A stretch of DNA of 35,587 nt. It comes from Verrucomicrobiota bacterium. Its GTDB lineage: Bacteria > Verrucomicrobiota > Verrucomicrobiia > Opitutales > Opitutaceae. The DNA lies in contig JAEWBF010000129.1 in NCBI GenBank assembly GCA_023391285.1, positions 1 to 35,587 on the forward strand. Reading direction: 5' to 3'. A model generated the notes under the pieces. The model did no database searches, was not told where the DNA came from, and saw only the letters and a program-made list of their open reading frames with translations. The position numbers were made by a program, and so were the translations under genes. This document shows, one piece after another, positions 25,846-33,229 of this stretch (the first letter of the stretch is position 1; each line of letters starts with the position of its first letter).

Positions 25846-25855
25846 GGGTGGCGCC

Positions 25856-25968
25856 TAGCGGAAAGCGTGAGCTTTTCGGGAGAGAAGGAGGCGAAACGCT
25901 CACGCGTTCCGCTACGAGAGGGAGCGTGAAACGCCGCCCGACGAGTTGGGGCGGGCTACGTTCGCTAT
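25856..25968. repeat. REP group upstream of the RAYT gene
   Basis: Three elements: a variant copy on the plus strand at 25856-25879 (TAGCGGAAAGCGTGAGC...), a short copy on the minus strand at 25892-25917, and a decayed long copy at 25928-25968. The first two form an inverted pair 12 bp apart, as in REP-REP (BIME-like) units. Confidence 0.88.
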
Positions 25969-25980
25969 GTTAGGAGGTGG

Positions 25981-26607
25981 ATGCTGCGATCTCGAAACGC
26001 TTACGCGTTCCGCTACGGGGTTGCAGAAGGTCGGTGGGAAGACCATGGGTCGGTTGTGCCATTTGATCCCAAGCTGCACGTGGGCGGATTGCGACGTTTG
26101 GAGCCGGGGTGGTATCGAGGGCGAGCGTTCGTGCACTGGACAATGGCGCTCGAGGAACGTGCGACCGGATGGCTGGATGAACTGGCGCACGCGCGAATCA
26201 GAGAAGAGCTATGCCATGCGTTGAGCCGCTATGATTTGGTGTGTCCTGCTTATTGTTTAATGCCGGATCACGCGCATTTTCTATGGGTCGGGTGTTTGGA
26301 TGGCAGCGACCAGCGAGGAGCGGTGAAGATTTTTCGCGAGGGTTGGAATGTGGATCTGCGGCGAGGCATTCGAGCGCTGCAAAAGCAGGCGCACGATCAT
26401 GTGCTGCGGGAGCCGGAACGGGAGAGAGGCGCTTTTGCGGCGGTGGCGAGCTACGTATTCGAAAATCCGGTTCGGAAGGTCCTGGCGGAACGGTGGCAGC
26501 AGTATCCGTTTTTAGGAGCGGTCGTGCCAGGGTATCCTAGATTCGATCCGCGCGATGATGATTTCTGGGAACGATTCTGGCGGATATATGCGAAGTTGTC
26601 GCAGTAG
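25981..26607 (+). CDS. REP-associated tyrosine transposase (RAYT, Y1_Tnp type)
   Basis: Protein of up to 208 aa. The HUH motif is CLMPDHAHFLWVG (His97, His99) and the catalytic Tyr is Tyr158 in ASYVFENPVRKVL, the usual Y..ENPVR context. The segment QKQAHDHVLREPERERGAF and the C-terminal WQQYPFLGAVVPGYP match RAYTs as I recall them, so it looks intact. RAYTs are single-strand DNA endonucleases related to IS200/IS605 transposases, and are thought to move or maintain REP elements with a GTAG and hairpin. The start is uncertain: from ATG 25981, residues 4-13 are translated from a REP copy, so a GTG at 26056 may be the true start. The TAG stop (26605-26607) is the TAG of the next REP element. Cognate REPs lie on both sides. 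Confidence 0.92.
   Translation: MLRSRNAYAFRYGVAEGRWEDHGSVVPFDPKLHVGGLRRLEPGWYRGRAFVHWTMALEERATGWLDELAHARIREELCHALSRYDLVCPAYCLMPDHAHFLWVGCLDGSDQRGAVKIFREGWNVDLRRGIRALQKQAHDHVLREPERERGAFAAVASYVFENPVRKVLAERWQQYPFLGAVVPGYPRFDPRDDDFWERFWRIYAKLSQ
25993..26019 (-). repeat. REP element overlapping the RAYT 5' end
   Basis: Short form, minus-strand GTAGCGGAACGC orientation. It overlaps the first codons of the longest RAYT reading frame. Confidence 0.9.
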
Positions 26608-26700
26608 CGGAAAGCGTGAGCTTTTCGGCTAGGGGGCGAAACGCTCACGCGTTCCGCTACACGAGGGAAAATCCCGAAACGCTTACGCGTTCCGCTACGA
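26605..26700. repeat. REP group downstream of the RAYT gene
   Basis: A plus-strand variant copy at 26605-26628, identical over 24 bp to the one at 25856-25879, then minus-strand short copies at 26637-26662 and 26675-26700. The first carries the RAYT stop codon and the last carries the stop codon of the converging sensor kinase gene (26695-26697). Confidence 0.92.
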
Positions 26701-29700
26701 GGGGAGAGCGGCGGTGCGGCGGGAGGCGGTGGATTTGGGCTCGGCGGGAAGAGGGAAGGCGGCGTGCGTCGTGCTCGATGATTCGACGGGGGCGATGGGC
26801 AGCTCGAGCGTGAAGGTGGCGCCCTGGCCGGGGCCGGGGCTTTCGACGATGAGCGAGCCTTTCATTTCGCGAGCGGCGAGAATGCTGGAGTGCAGGCCGA
26901 AGCCGTGTCCGTGAGGCCGCGTGGTGAAACCGTGCGTGAAAATGCGCGTGAGGTTTTCCGGCGGGATGCCGACGCCGTTGTCGCGCACGATCAGGCGGAC
27001 GCGATCGGGCGGTGCGTCTTCGATGCGCAACGTGATGGTTTTTCCTTCGGGGGCGGGGTGGTCGTCGCAGGCGTGCTTGGCGTTGCGGATGAGGTTGGTG
27101 AGAATCTGGAGCACCTTGCCTTTTTCGACGGTGATGGCGGGGGTGGATTGGTAGTCGCAGACGACGTTGACCTCGTGGCGCGAGAGCGAGGCTTCGTTCA
27201 TGTGCAGCGCGTCGGCGAAGAGCGATTCGGGGGTGAGCGTTTCGACGACGCCGGCGGTGGTGGCGTAGCTCTGCTGCATCGCGACGATCTCTTTGATGTG
27301 ATCGATGCTGCGCTGCATGCCGGCGATTTCGCGTGTGAGCCAGTCCTGATGGCGGCGGGCGTTGTCGGCGAGCATAGTGATGAGCTCGGGCACGAGTTTG
27401 CCTTTCGGATCCTCGGTGAGGAAGCGGCCGAGATCGGTCGAATGCTCGTGGAGCAAAGCGGAGACTTTGACGAGGAGGTCGGTCTTCGATTCGCGGGCGC
27501 CGTCGGCGAGGATGTTGCAGGAGACATTGAGCCCGTTGAGGACGTTGCCGACGTTGTGGAGGACGCCCGTGGCGACTTCCGCCATGCCGGCGATGCGCGA
27601 GGTGGCGACGAGATTTTTGTAGGTCGAGGCGAGTTCTTCCTCGGCGCCCTTGCGGGGCGTAATGTCTTCGAGGATACCGATCTCCTGAATGACGTGATCG
27701 CGGTCGTCGCGAATTACGGCGACGGACATGGAGCCCCAGACGGTGCGGCCGTCGGGCAGCATGAATCGGCCCTCGAGATTATAGCTGTCGCTTTCGCCCG
27801 ACTCGATGAGCCGGTTCATGTCGAGGAGGCGGTGTTTGTCGTCGGGATGGACGAGCTGCAGGAGCAGCTCGCGGTCCAGGGACGTGTCGGCGGCGAGGCC
27901 GAGGATGCGACGGAACGTGGAGTTGAAGTGATAGGTCGGGCCGAGGTCGGAGCGCATCCAGGAGATGCCGACGGGCGCGTGTTCGAAGATGAGGCGGAAG
28001 AGCGATTCGCGTTGCTGGAGTTCGCGATTGGAATGCGAGAGCTCGGCGGTGCGGGCGTCGACGCGGCGTTCGAGATCGGTGTTGAGCGAACGGTAGCGTT
28101 CTTCGCTGGCGCGCAGCTCGCGGGTGCGTTCGCCGACGAGGCGTTCGAGGCGGTCGTTTTCGCGGCGTTGCAGATACGAGGAAAGCCAGGCGGCGAAGGC
28201 GACGAGGCCGATTGCGGTGGATACGTAGACGGCCCACGCGAGTTTCGTGCGGAACCACGGCGGGCGGACGGTGAAAGCGAGGCGGGCTTCTTCGCCGATG
28301 ACGTCGGAGCCGGCCTTCGGGCGAACGCGGAACACGTAGTCGCCTTCTTTCAAACGATTGAACGAAGCGGAGCCGACGGTGCCGGTGGAAACCCACTGGG
28401 TGCCGGCGCCTTCGAGCATGACGTCGAACGTGATGGAGGAGCCGAAGGGACTTGCGGGCGCGGCGAAACGGATGACCACGGAGTTGTCGCTGTAGTCGAT
28501 CGGTTCGAGTGTGCCGCGAGGAGCGAAATGCCAGCGGCCGGAGGAGGAAAATTCGACGGAGGTGATCTGCGCTTTCAGCGGTTTGCGCGGGGGTGAGGGC
28601 ATGCGGGGGTCGAGCCGGGCGAGCCGCTGCCGTTCGAAGAGCCAGACGATGCCGTTTTCCTCGATGGTGTATTCGGTGGGGGCGATGCCGACGGACATCG
28701 TTGTCACCTTGGGGGTGCCGCCGGTTGTTTCGAGGATATGAACGAGCCCATTGGCCGTATACCAAATGCGGCCGGAAGGGTCGCGGGCCGCGCGGCCGTC
28801 GGGGCGCGCGTTGGCGGGAAAGAGATTGAGCAATTCGGGGTCGTCGACGAAACGCCGAGCGGCGTTGTCGAAGCGCAAGATGCGATTCCCCGCATAGAGG
28901 CGCGCGATTCCGTCCAACTCGTAGATCGAGACCCACCCTTCAGCGACGCCTTCGTCGGCTCCGAGAATCTCGAAAGTGGCGGGTTCGGCGTGGGGATTGA
29001 AGCGCCCGACGCGGCTGGTGCCGAGTTCGAGCCAGACGATGCCGGACGCGTCGAGGACGGCGTTGTAGTTGTCGCCCAAGCTGGGCACGCGCGTGCGTTG
29101 CGCGGTGAAGTCGTTGCCTGTGCGTTGCAGGAAACCGAATTCGCCGCGAGCGACGTAGGGAATGCCGCGCGAGGTGGAGCGGCCGGTGCCGACGCGGGCG
29201 TTGACGATTCCTGGCGCGATGAGGCGCCAGCCGGTCGGTTCGCGCAGGTAGATGCCGGCGTCGTTGCTGGCGAAAAGCTGGTCGTCGACGGCGTTGAGCG
29301 TGAAGAGGAAGCGGCCGGGCGGAGAGTCTTCTTCGAAATGTTCCAGGCGTTTCGAGGCATCATACACGCCGCGCAGCGCGCGACTGTCGGCGAGGAGCCA
29401 GAGTTCGCCCTGGTGGCGGAGCGGTTTGGCGTAGACGAGACTGCTGGCGACGACGGGTTCGAAATGTGAGAGCGGTGACGGAAACTGCACGCGGGCGACA
29501 CCCTCGTTGAGGAGCGCCCAGATGACGCCGTCGGTCGAATAGATGAGGCGTTTGACGCGGGCGAGCCGGTGGTCGAGTGAGCGATCGAGGATTTGGACAG
29601 CGGTGCCGGATCGGTCGAAGAAAACGATGCCGAGGGTGTCGACGGCGGCGGCGAACAAGTCATCGCCGGCAGCGCAGAGGCCGGTGATGCGGTGGCCGGG

Positions 29701-30573
29701 GCCGAGAATCGGAGACGTGCCGAAGCGTTGAAACGTGCGCCCGTCGAATACCTTCAATCCTTCGAAGCTGGTGCCGGTGAGAAGTTGGCCGGGCTCGAAC
29801 GGGAGCGTGCAGGTGATGGCCTCGCTGATCATGACGTTGTCGGACGAAAGGCGTTCGAGTGTGGCTTCGCCGGGAGGCAGTCGGAAGAGAGCGCCGCCGG
29901 ATTGATCGCTGATGAAGACATCGTCGCCCAGTTCGAAGATGTGCTCGATCGCGGTCGAAGCACGAGTGGCGAGACGGGGTGAGTGGCCGGGGCGCCAGGA
30001 GACGACCGAGCCGCTGCCGCTGAACCAGAACCAGTCGCGTTTGAGCGTATCGACCCAGGCGAGCGTGACGTTTTCAACTTCGGCGTCGGGAGGCACGTCG
30101 GCGGCACGAACGAGGTGCCAGCGGGCGTCGGCGCCAAGGACGACTTCGGCAAAGCCGCCGCGGATGCCGGTGTAGATCTTGCCGTCGGGATCGATGGCGA
30201 CTTGGGGCGCGATGAATTCGGAGCCCTCTACGCCGCGATGCACCTCCCAACGCAGGCCGTCGCCGAAGGCGATTTCGCGGAGGGAAACGGCGAGGATGCG
30301 ACCGTCGGGCAGCAGGTGAAGATCCGTGGGCGGTTCGCTCAGCCCCATGGATTCGGAGCCGAGGACGACGAAAGATGGCGCGCCGGTTTCGACCACGCCC
30401 GCGGGGGCCGCGGGCATGGCGTTGAGATTGAGCGTGAAGCAGGCGACTGCAGCGGCGGCGAAGGCGACGAGGCTGCGAATGCAACCGAGGCGAGGGCGAC
30501 GGAAGTCGGACGACGGTTGGGCCACGGTAAGGGAAGAGGAAGAAGAGCTCACCTGATGATCGACGAAAGGCAT
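26695..30573 (-). CDS. Large one-TM sensor histidine kinase with propeller and Y_Y_Y domain
   Basis: Protein of 1292 aa. After a membrane-targeting N-terminus (hydrophobic at about 30-52), residues 60-680 form a long beta-propeller-like periplasmic sensor with repeated DxxGxIW / FDxAGRxF motifs (DPSGRIWYTANGLVHI, DASGIVWLELGTSRVGRF). A Y_Y_Y-like Ig domain follows (about 690-770, ending DYVFRVRPKAG). One transmembrane helix is at about 778-800, then a coiled coil (ERLVGERTRELRASEERYRSL), a PAS domain (about 855-975), and a kinase core. The phospho-acceptor His1006 lies in the atypical box ATGVLHNVGNVLNGLN; the ATPase has NLIRNAKHA, DNGVGI and HGFGLHSS. No receiver or DNA-binding domain is fused, so it needs a separate response regulator. 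ATG at 30573; its stop is in a REP element. It is divergent from the ygiQ-like gene. Confidence 0.92.
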   Translation of the reverse strand: MPFVDHQVSSSSSSLTVAQPSSDFRRPRLGCIRSLVAFAAAAVACFTLNLNAMPAAPAGVVETGAPSFVVLGSESMGLSEPPTDLHLLPDGRILAVSLREIAFGDGLRWEVHRGVEGSEFIAPQVAIDPDGKIYTGIRGGFAEVVLGADARWHLVRAADVPPDAEVENVTLAWVDTLKRDWFWFSGSGSVVSWRPGHSPRLATRASTAIEHIFELGDDVFISDQSGGALFRLPPGEATLERLSSDNVMISEAITCTLPFEPGQLLTGTSFEGLKVFDGRTFQRFGTSPILGPGHRITGLCAAGDDLFAAAVDTLGIVFFDRSGTAVQILDRSLDHRLARVKRLIYSTDGVIWALLNEGVARVQFPSPLSHFEPVVASSLVYAKPLRHQGELWLLADSRALRGVYDASKRLEHFEEDSPPGRFLFTLNAVDDQLFASNDAGIYLREPTGWRLIAPGIVNARVGTGRSTSRGIPYVARGEFGFLQRTGNDFTAQRTRVPSLGDNYNAVLDASGIVWLELGTSRVGRFNPHAEPATFEILGADEGVAEGWVSIYELDGIARLYAGNRILRFDNAARRFVDDPELLNLFPANARPDGRAARDPSGRIWYTANGLVHILETTGGTPKVTTMSVGIAPTEYTIEENGIVWLFERQRLARLDPRMPSPPRKPLKAQITSVEFSSSGRWHFAPRGTLEPIDYSDNSVVIRFAAPASPFGSSITFDVMLEGAGTQWVSTGTVGSASFNRLKEGDYVFRVRPKAGSDVIGEEARLAFTVRPPWFRTKLAWAVYVSTAIGLVAFAAWLSSYLQRRENDRLERLVGERTRELRASEERYRSLNTDLERRVDARTAELSHSNRELQQRESLFRLIFEHAPVGISWMRSDLGPTYHFNSTFRRILGLAADTSLDRELLLQLVHPDDKHRLLDMNRLIESGESDSYNLEGRFMLPDGRTVWGSMSVAVIRDDRDHVIQEIGILEDITPRKGAEEELASTYKNLVATSRIAGMAEVATGVLHNVGNVLNGLNVSCNILADGARESKTDLLVKVSALLHEHSTDLGRFLTEDPKGKLVPELITMLADNARRHQDWLTREIAGMQRSIDHIKEIVAMQQSYATTAGVVETLTPESLFADALHMNEASLSRHEVNVVCDYQSTPAITVEKGKVLQILTNLIRNAKHACDDHPAPEGKTITLRIEDAPPDRVRLIVRDNGVGIPPENLTRIFTHGFTTRPHGHGFGLHSSILAAREMKGSLIVESPGPGQGATFTLELPIAPVESSSTTHAAFPLPAEPKSTASRRTAALPS

Positions 30574-30684
30574 GAATTCTTGAATGGAGAGTGGCGGCTC
30601 GGCTGCGGCGGTGAGTGCACTGGACGCTTGCGGTGTCGGAGGTGTCGGGCGAGCGTCGCGGCCATCGATGTTTCGAACGTGAAA

Positions 30685-32730
30685 GTGTCAGACCCGCAAA
30701 AAGTTTACTCGCATGAGCCCATTTGGGATTCCGCCCGATGGCTGCCGACCACGCGCGACGAGATCGAGGCGCGCGGGTGGGATTACGTGGATGTGATCCT
30801 GGTGAGTGGAGATGCGTATGTGGATCATCCTTCGTTTGGGACAGCGGTGGTGGGTCGTATCATGGAGCACGCGGGTTTTCGCGTCGCGATTTTGCCCCAG
30901 CCGAACTGGCGGGATGATTTACGCGATTTTAAGAAGCTGGGCGTGCCGCGGATGTTTTTCGGCGTTACGGCGGGGTGCATGGACTCGATGGTGAACCGCT
31001 ACACGGCGGCGAAAAAGCTGCGTAGTGAAGATGCTTATACGCCGGGCGGAGAGCATGGGTTTCGGCCGGATTACGCGAGCGCGGTTTACGCGAAAATCCT
31101 GAAACAGCTCTATCCGGAGGTGCCGGTGTTGTTGGGCGGGATCGAGGCGAGTTTGCGGCGGGTGACGCATTATGATTATTGGTCGGACCAGTTGATGCCG
31201 GGGATTTTGGAAAGCAGCGGCGCCGACCTGCTGGTGTATGGAATGGGCGAGCTGCCGTTGCGGGAGATCCTGCGGCTGTTGAAGGCGGGCGTGCCGTTTT
31301 CGTCGCTGAAGACGATTCCGCAGACGGCGGTGATGATCGAAGCCGGAGAAGCGCTGCCGAAGAACCGGCATTGGGATGATTTCACGCTGCACGCGCACGA
31401 GGAGTGTCTGGCGGACCGCGGGCGTTATTCGGAGAATTTCAAGAACATCGAAACGGAGTCGAATCGCGTGAAAGCGCGGCGGTTGCTGCAGCCGGTGGGC
31501 GAGCGAACGCTGGTGGTGAATCCGCCGTATCCGACGATGAGCGAGGAGCAGATCGATAAGAGCTTCGATCTGCCCTACACGCGGCTGCCGCATCCGAAGT
31601 ATCGGAAGCGCGGGCCGATTCCGGCGTATGAGATGATCAAGCACTCGATCAACATGCACCGCGGGTGTTTTGGCGGGTGCAGCTTCTGCACGATCTCGGC
31701 GCATCAAGGGAAGTTTGTCGCGAGCCGGAGCAAGGCGTCGATCTTGCGGGAGGTGGAGCAGGTGAAGCAGATGCCGGATTTTCGCGGGACGATCACGGAT
31801 CTCGGCGGGCCGTCGGCGAACATGTATAAGATGAAGGGCAAGCAGCAGTGGATCTGCGACGAGTGCGTGCGCCCGAGCTGCATCTGGCCGGATGTATGTC
31901 GAAATCTGGATACGGACCACACGGCGCTGTTGGATATTTATCAATCGGTGCGCGAGACGCCGGGGGTGAAGCACGCGTTCGTGACGAGCGGGATCCGTTA
32001 CGATCTATTCCTGCACGACAAGGGGGCGACACCGGAGGTGAAGGCGAGTCACGAGAAGTATATCGAGGAACTCGCGGCGCATCATGTGTCGGGGCGGTTG
32101 AAAGTGGCGCCGGAGCATACGAGCGATCACGTGCTGAAGGTGATGCGGAAGCCGACGTTCAACTTGTTCTACAAGTTCAAGGAGAAGTTCGATCGCGCGG
32201 CGAAGAAGGCGGGGAAGGAGAAGACGCAGATCATCCCGTATTTCATTTCCTCGCATCCGGGCTCGCGGCCGGAGGACATGGCGGAATTGGCGCTCAAGAC
32301 GAAGGATCTGGGCTTCCGGCTGGAGCAGGTGCAGGATTTCACGCCGACGCCGATGACGGTGGCGACGGAGATTTATGCGACGGGCGTGCACCCGTATGAT
32401 CAGAAGCCGGTGAGCGTGGCGCGGACGCCGGAGGAGAAGCAGGAGCAGCGGAGTTTCTTCTTTTGGTATCGGCCGGAGATGAAGGCTGTATTGAGAAAGT
32501 CGATGCAGCGGCTCGGGCTCGGAGAAATCGCGGCGCGGTTGTTGGATGAGAAAAAGAAGACGGTGGATGTGACACCGCCGCCGCATATCGCGCCGTGCGG
32601 GATGAAGATGTCGGACGTGGCCGCGCAGTCGGGCGCGAGATTGGAAGCGGCGCGGCGCGGCGCGAAGAAGCCGATGAAGGCAGACGTGGAAGGGTTGTTG
32701 AAAGAGGCCGGCGTGCGCGTGAAGGAGTGA
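30685..32730 (+). CDS. YgiQ-family radical SAM protein
   Basis: Protein of 681 aa. The N-terminal domain matches YgiQ: SARWLPTTRDEIEARGWDYVDVILVSGDAYVDHPSFG, VTAGCMDSMVNRYTAAKK, and VLLGGIEASLRRVTHYDYW. The radical SAM core has the CxxxCxxC cluster motif in HRGCFGGCSFCTI at about residue 328, followed by KFVASRSKASILREVEQV, PEHTSDHVLKVMRKP and IPYFISSHPG. It binds a [4Fe-4S] cluster; the reaction of the family is not established. The start is by homology at GTG 30685 (a GTG at 30679 is equally possible); a long open frame further upstream is shadow coding of the divergent kinase gene. It probably depends on Fe-S supply from the Suf system in this window, though not linked in transcription. 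Confidence 0.93.
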   Translation: MSDPQKVYSHEPIWDSARWLPTTRDEIEARGWDYVDVILVSGDAYVDHPSFGTAVVGRIMEHAGFRVAILPQPNWRDDLRDFKKLGVPRMFFGVTAGCMDSMVNRYTAAKKLRSEDAYTPGGEHGFRPDYASAVYAKILKQLYPEVPVLLGGIEASLRRVTHYDYWSDQLMPGILESSGADLLVYGMGELPLREILRLLKAGVPFSSLKTIPQTAVMIEAGEALPKNRHWDDFTLHAHEECLADRGRYSENFKNIETESNRVKARRLLQPVGERTLVVNPPYPTMSEEQIDKSFDLPYTRLPHPKYRKRGPIPAYEMIKHSINMHRGCFGGCSFCTISAHQGKFVASRSKASILREVEQVKQMPDFRGTITDLGGPSANMYKMKGKQQWICDECVRPSCIWPDVCRNLDTDHTALLDIYQSVRETPGVKHAFVTSGIRYDLFLHDKGATPEVKASHEKYIEELAAHHVSGRLKVAPEHTSDHVLKVMRKPTFNLFYKFKEKFDRAAKKAGKEKTQIIPYFISSHPGSRPEDMAELALKTKDLGFRLEQVQDFTPTPMTVATEIYATGVHPYDQKPVSVARTPEEKQEQRSFFFWYRPEMKAVLRKSMQRLGLGEIAARLLDEKKKTVDVTPPPHIAPCGMKMSDVAAQSGARLEAARRGAKKPMKADVEGLLKEAGVRVKE

Positions 32731-32736
32731 GTAAAG

Positions 32737-32755
32737 CGACGCCGGTTGCGGCTAC
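32737..32755 (-). repeat. Short GTAG hairpin between convergent gene ends
   Basis: Minus strand: GTAGCCGCAACCGGC, giving a 4-bp stem GCCG/CGGC with loop CAAC. It fills the 21-bp gap between the ygiQ-type gene and the small membrane protein gene and its TAG is the latter's stop codon. The stem is short, so chance is possible. Confidence 0.4.
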
Positions 32756-33156
32756 CTTCGGTGGGCTTGAGCTTCGAACTTCTCGATTTGCACGCGGGAA
32801 CATTCGGGGCAGATGCCGTGGGAGGTCTCGGTGTTGAATTTGGCGCCGAAGTATTGCTCGGTCGTCAGCCATTGGCCGTTGTGATCGACTTTGCGGCACC
32901 AGCTGCAGATGCGGAGGAAATCTTCGAGATAATACAGACGGTCGAACAAACGGCGGGTGGTGAAATGGACGAAGAGCCAAATCGAGAGCACCACGGTGGT
33001 GCGCGCCAAGACCCGGCTCCAGGTGAAGCCAGGAGAGGCGTCGTAAAGAAGGTGAGCCAAGTCGAGAAACTCGGTGAGCCAGCCGAGGGCGATCAGGATG
33101 GAAAAGCCGATGTTTTGCTGGAGCAGGACGGAACGGGTGCGGGTGGAGCGGGACAC
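32752..33156 (-). CDS. Small membrane protein with C-terminal C-x2-C / CPEC motif
   Basis: Protein of 134 aa. Two hydrophobic helices are at about 15-38 and 46-66, then a cytoplasmic tail with RICSWCRKVDHNGQW and TSHGICPECSRVQ. The Cys84-x2-Cys87 and Cys116-x2-Cys119 pairs look like a small metal-binding (probably zinc) knuckle. I know this tail (CxxCK.R...G.W...SHGICPEC) as a C-terminal module after PAS, receiver or kinase domains in signalling proteins; here it is attached to a bare two-helix anchor. Function is unknown. GTG start at 33156 by lack of an ATG; the region before is GC-rich leader. It is downstream of the helicase gene (73 bp gap containing a GTAG hairpin). Confidence 0.75.
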   Translation of the reverse strand: MSRSTRTRSVLLQQNIGFSILIALGWLTEFLDLAHLLYDASPGFTWSRVLARTTVVLSIWLFVHFTTRRLFDRLYYLEDFLRICSWCRKVDHNGQWLTTEQYFGAKFNTETSHGICPECSRVQIEKFEAQAHRR

Positions 33157-33200
33157 GTGAAGGCGGAGTTGGAGGAGGCGGGAGCGGGGAGGGAGGAATC

Positions 33201-33220
33201 GCCTGCAAGCAGGCTCCTAC
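33201..33220 (-). repeat. GTAG hairpin, family 4
   Basis: Minus strand: GTAGGA then the perfect 6-bp stem GCCTGC/GCAGGC with loop TT. It lies 10 bp past the helicase stop codon. A GTAGGAGCCTGC-type repeat is known to me from other bacteria too. Confidence 0.7.
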
Positions 33221-33229
33221 AATGCTGAA

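Noticed and set aside
29983..30684. Upstream extension of the YgiQ-type protein by 234 codons
   Set aside because: It is antisense to the sensor kinase N-terminus and has no family match; homology begins at GTG 30685.
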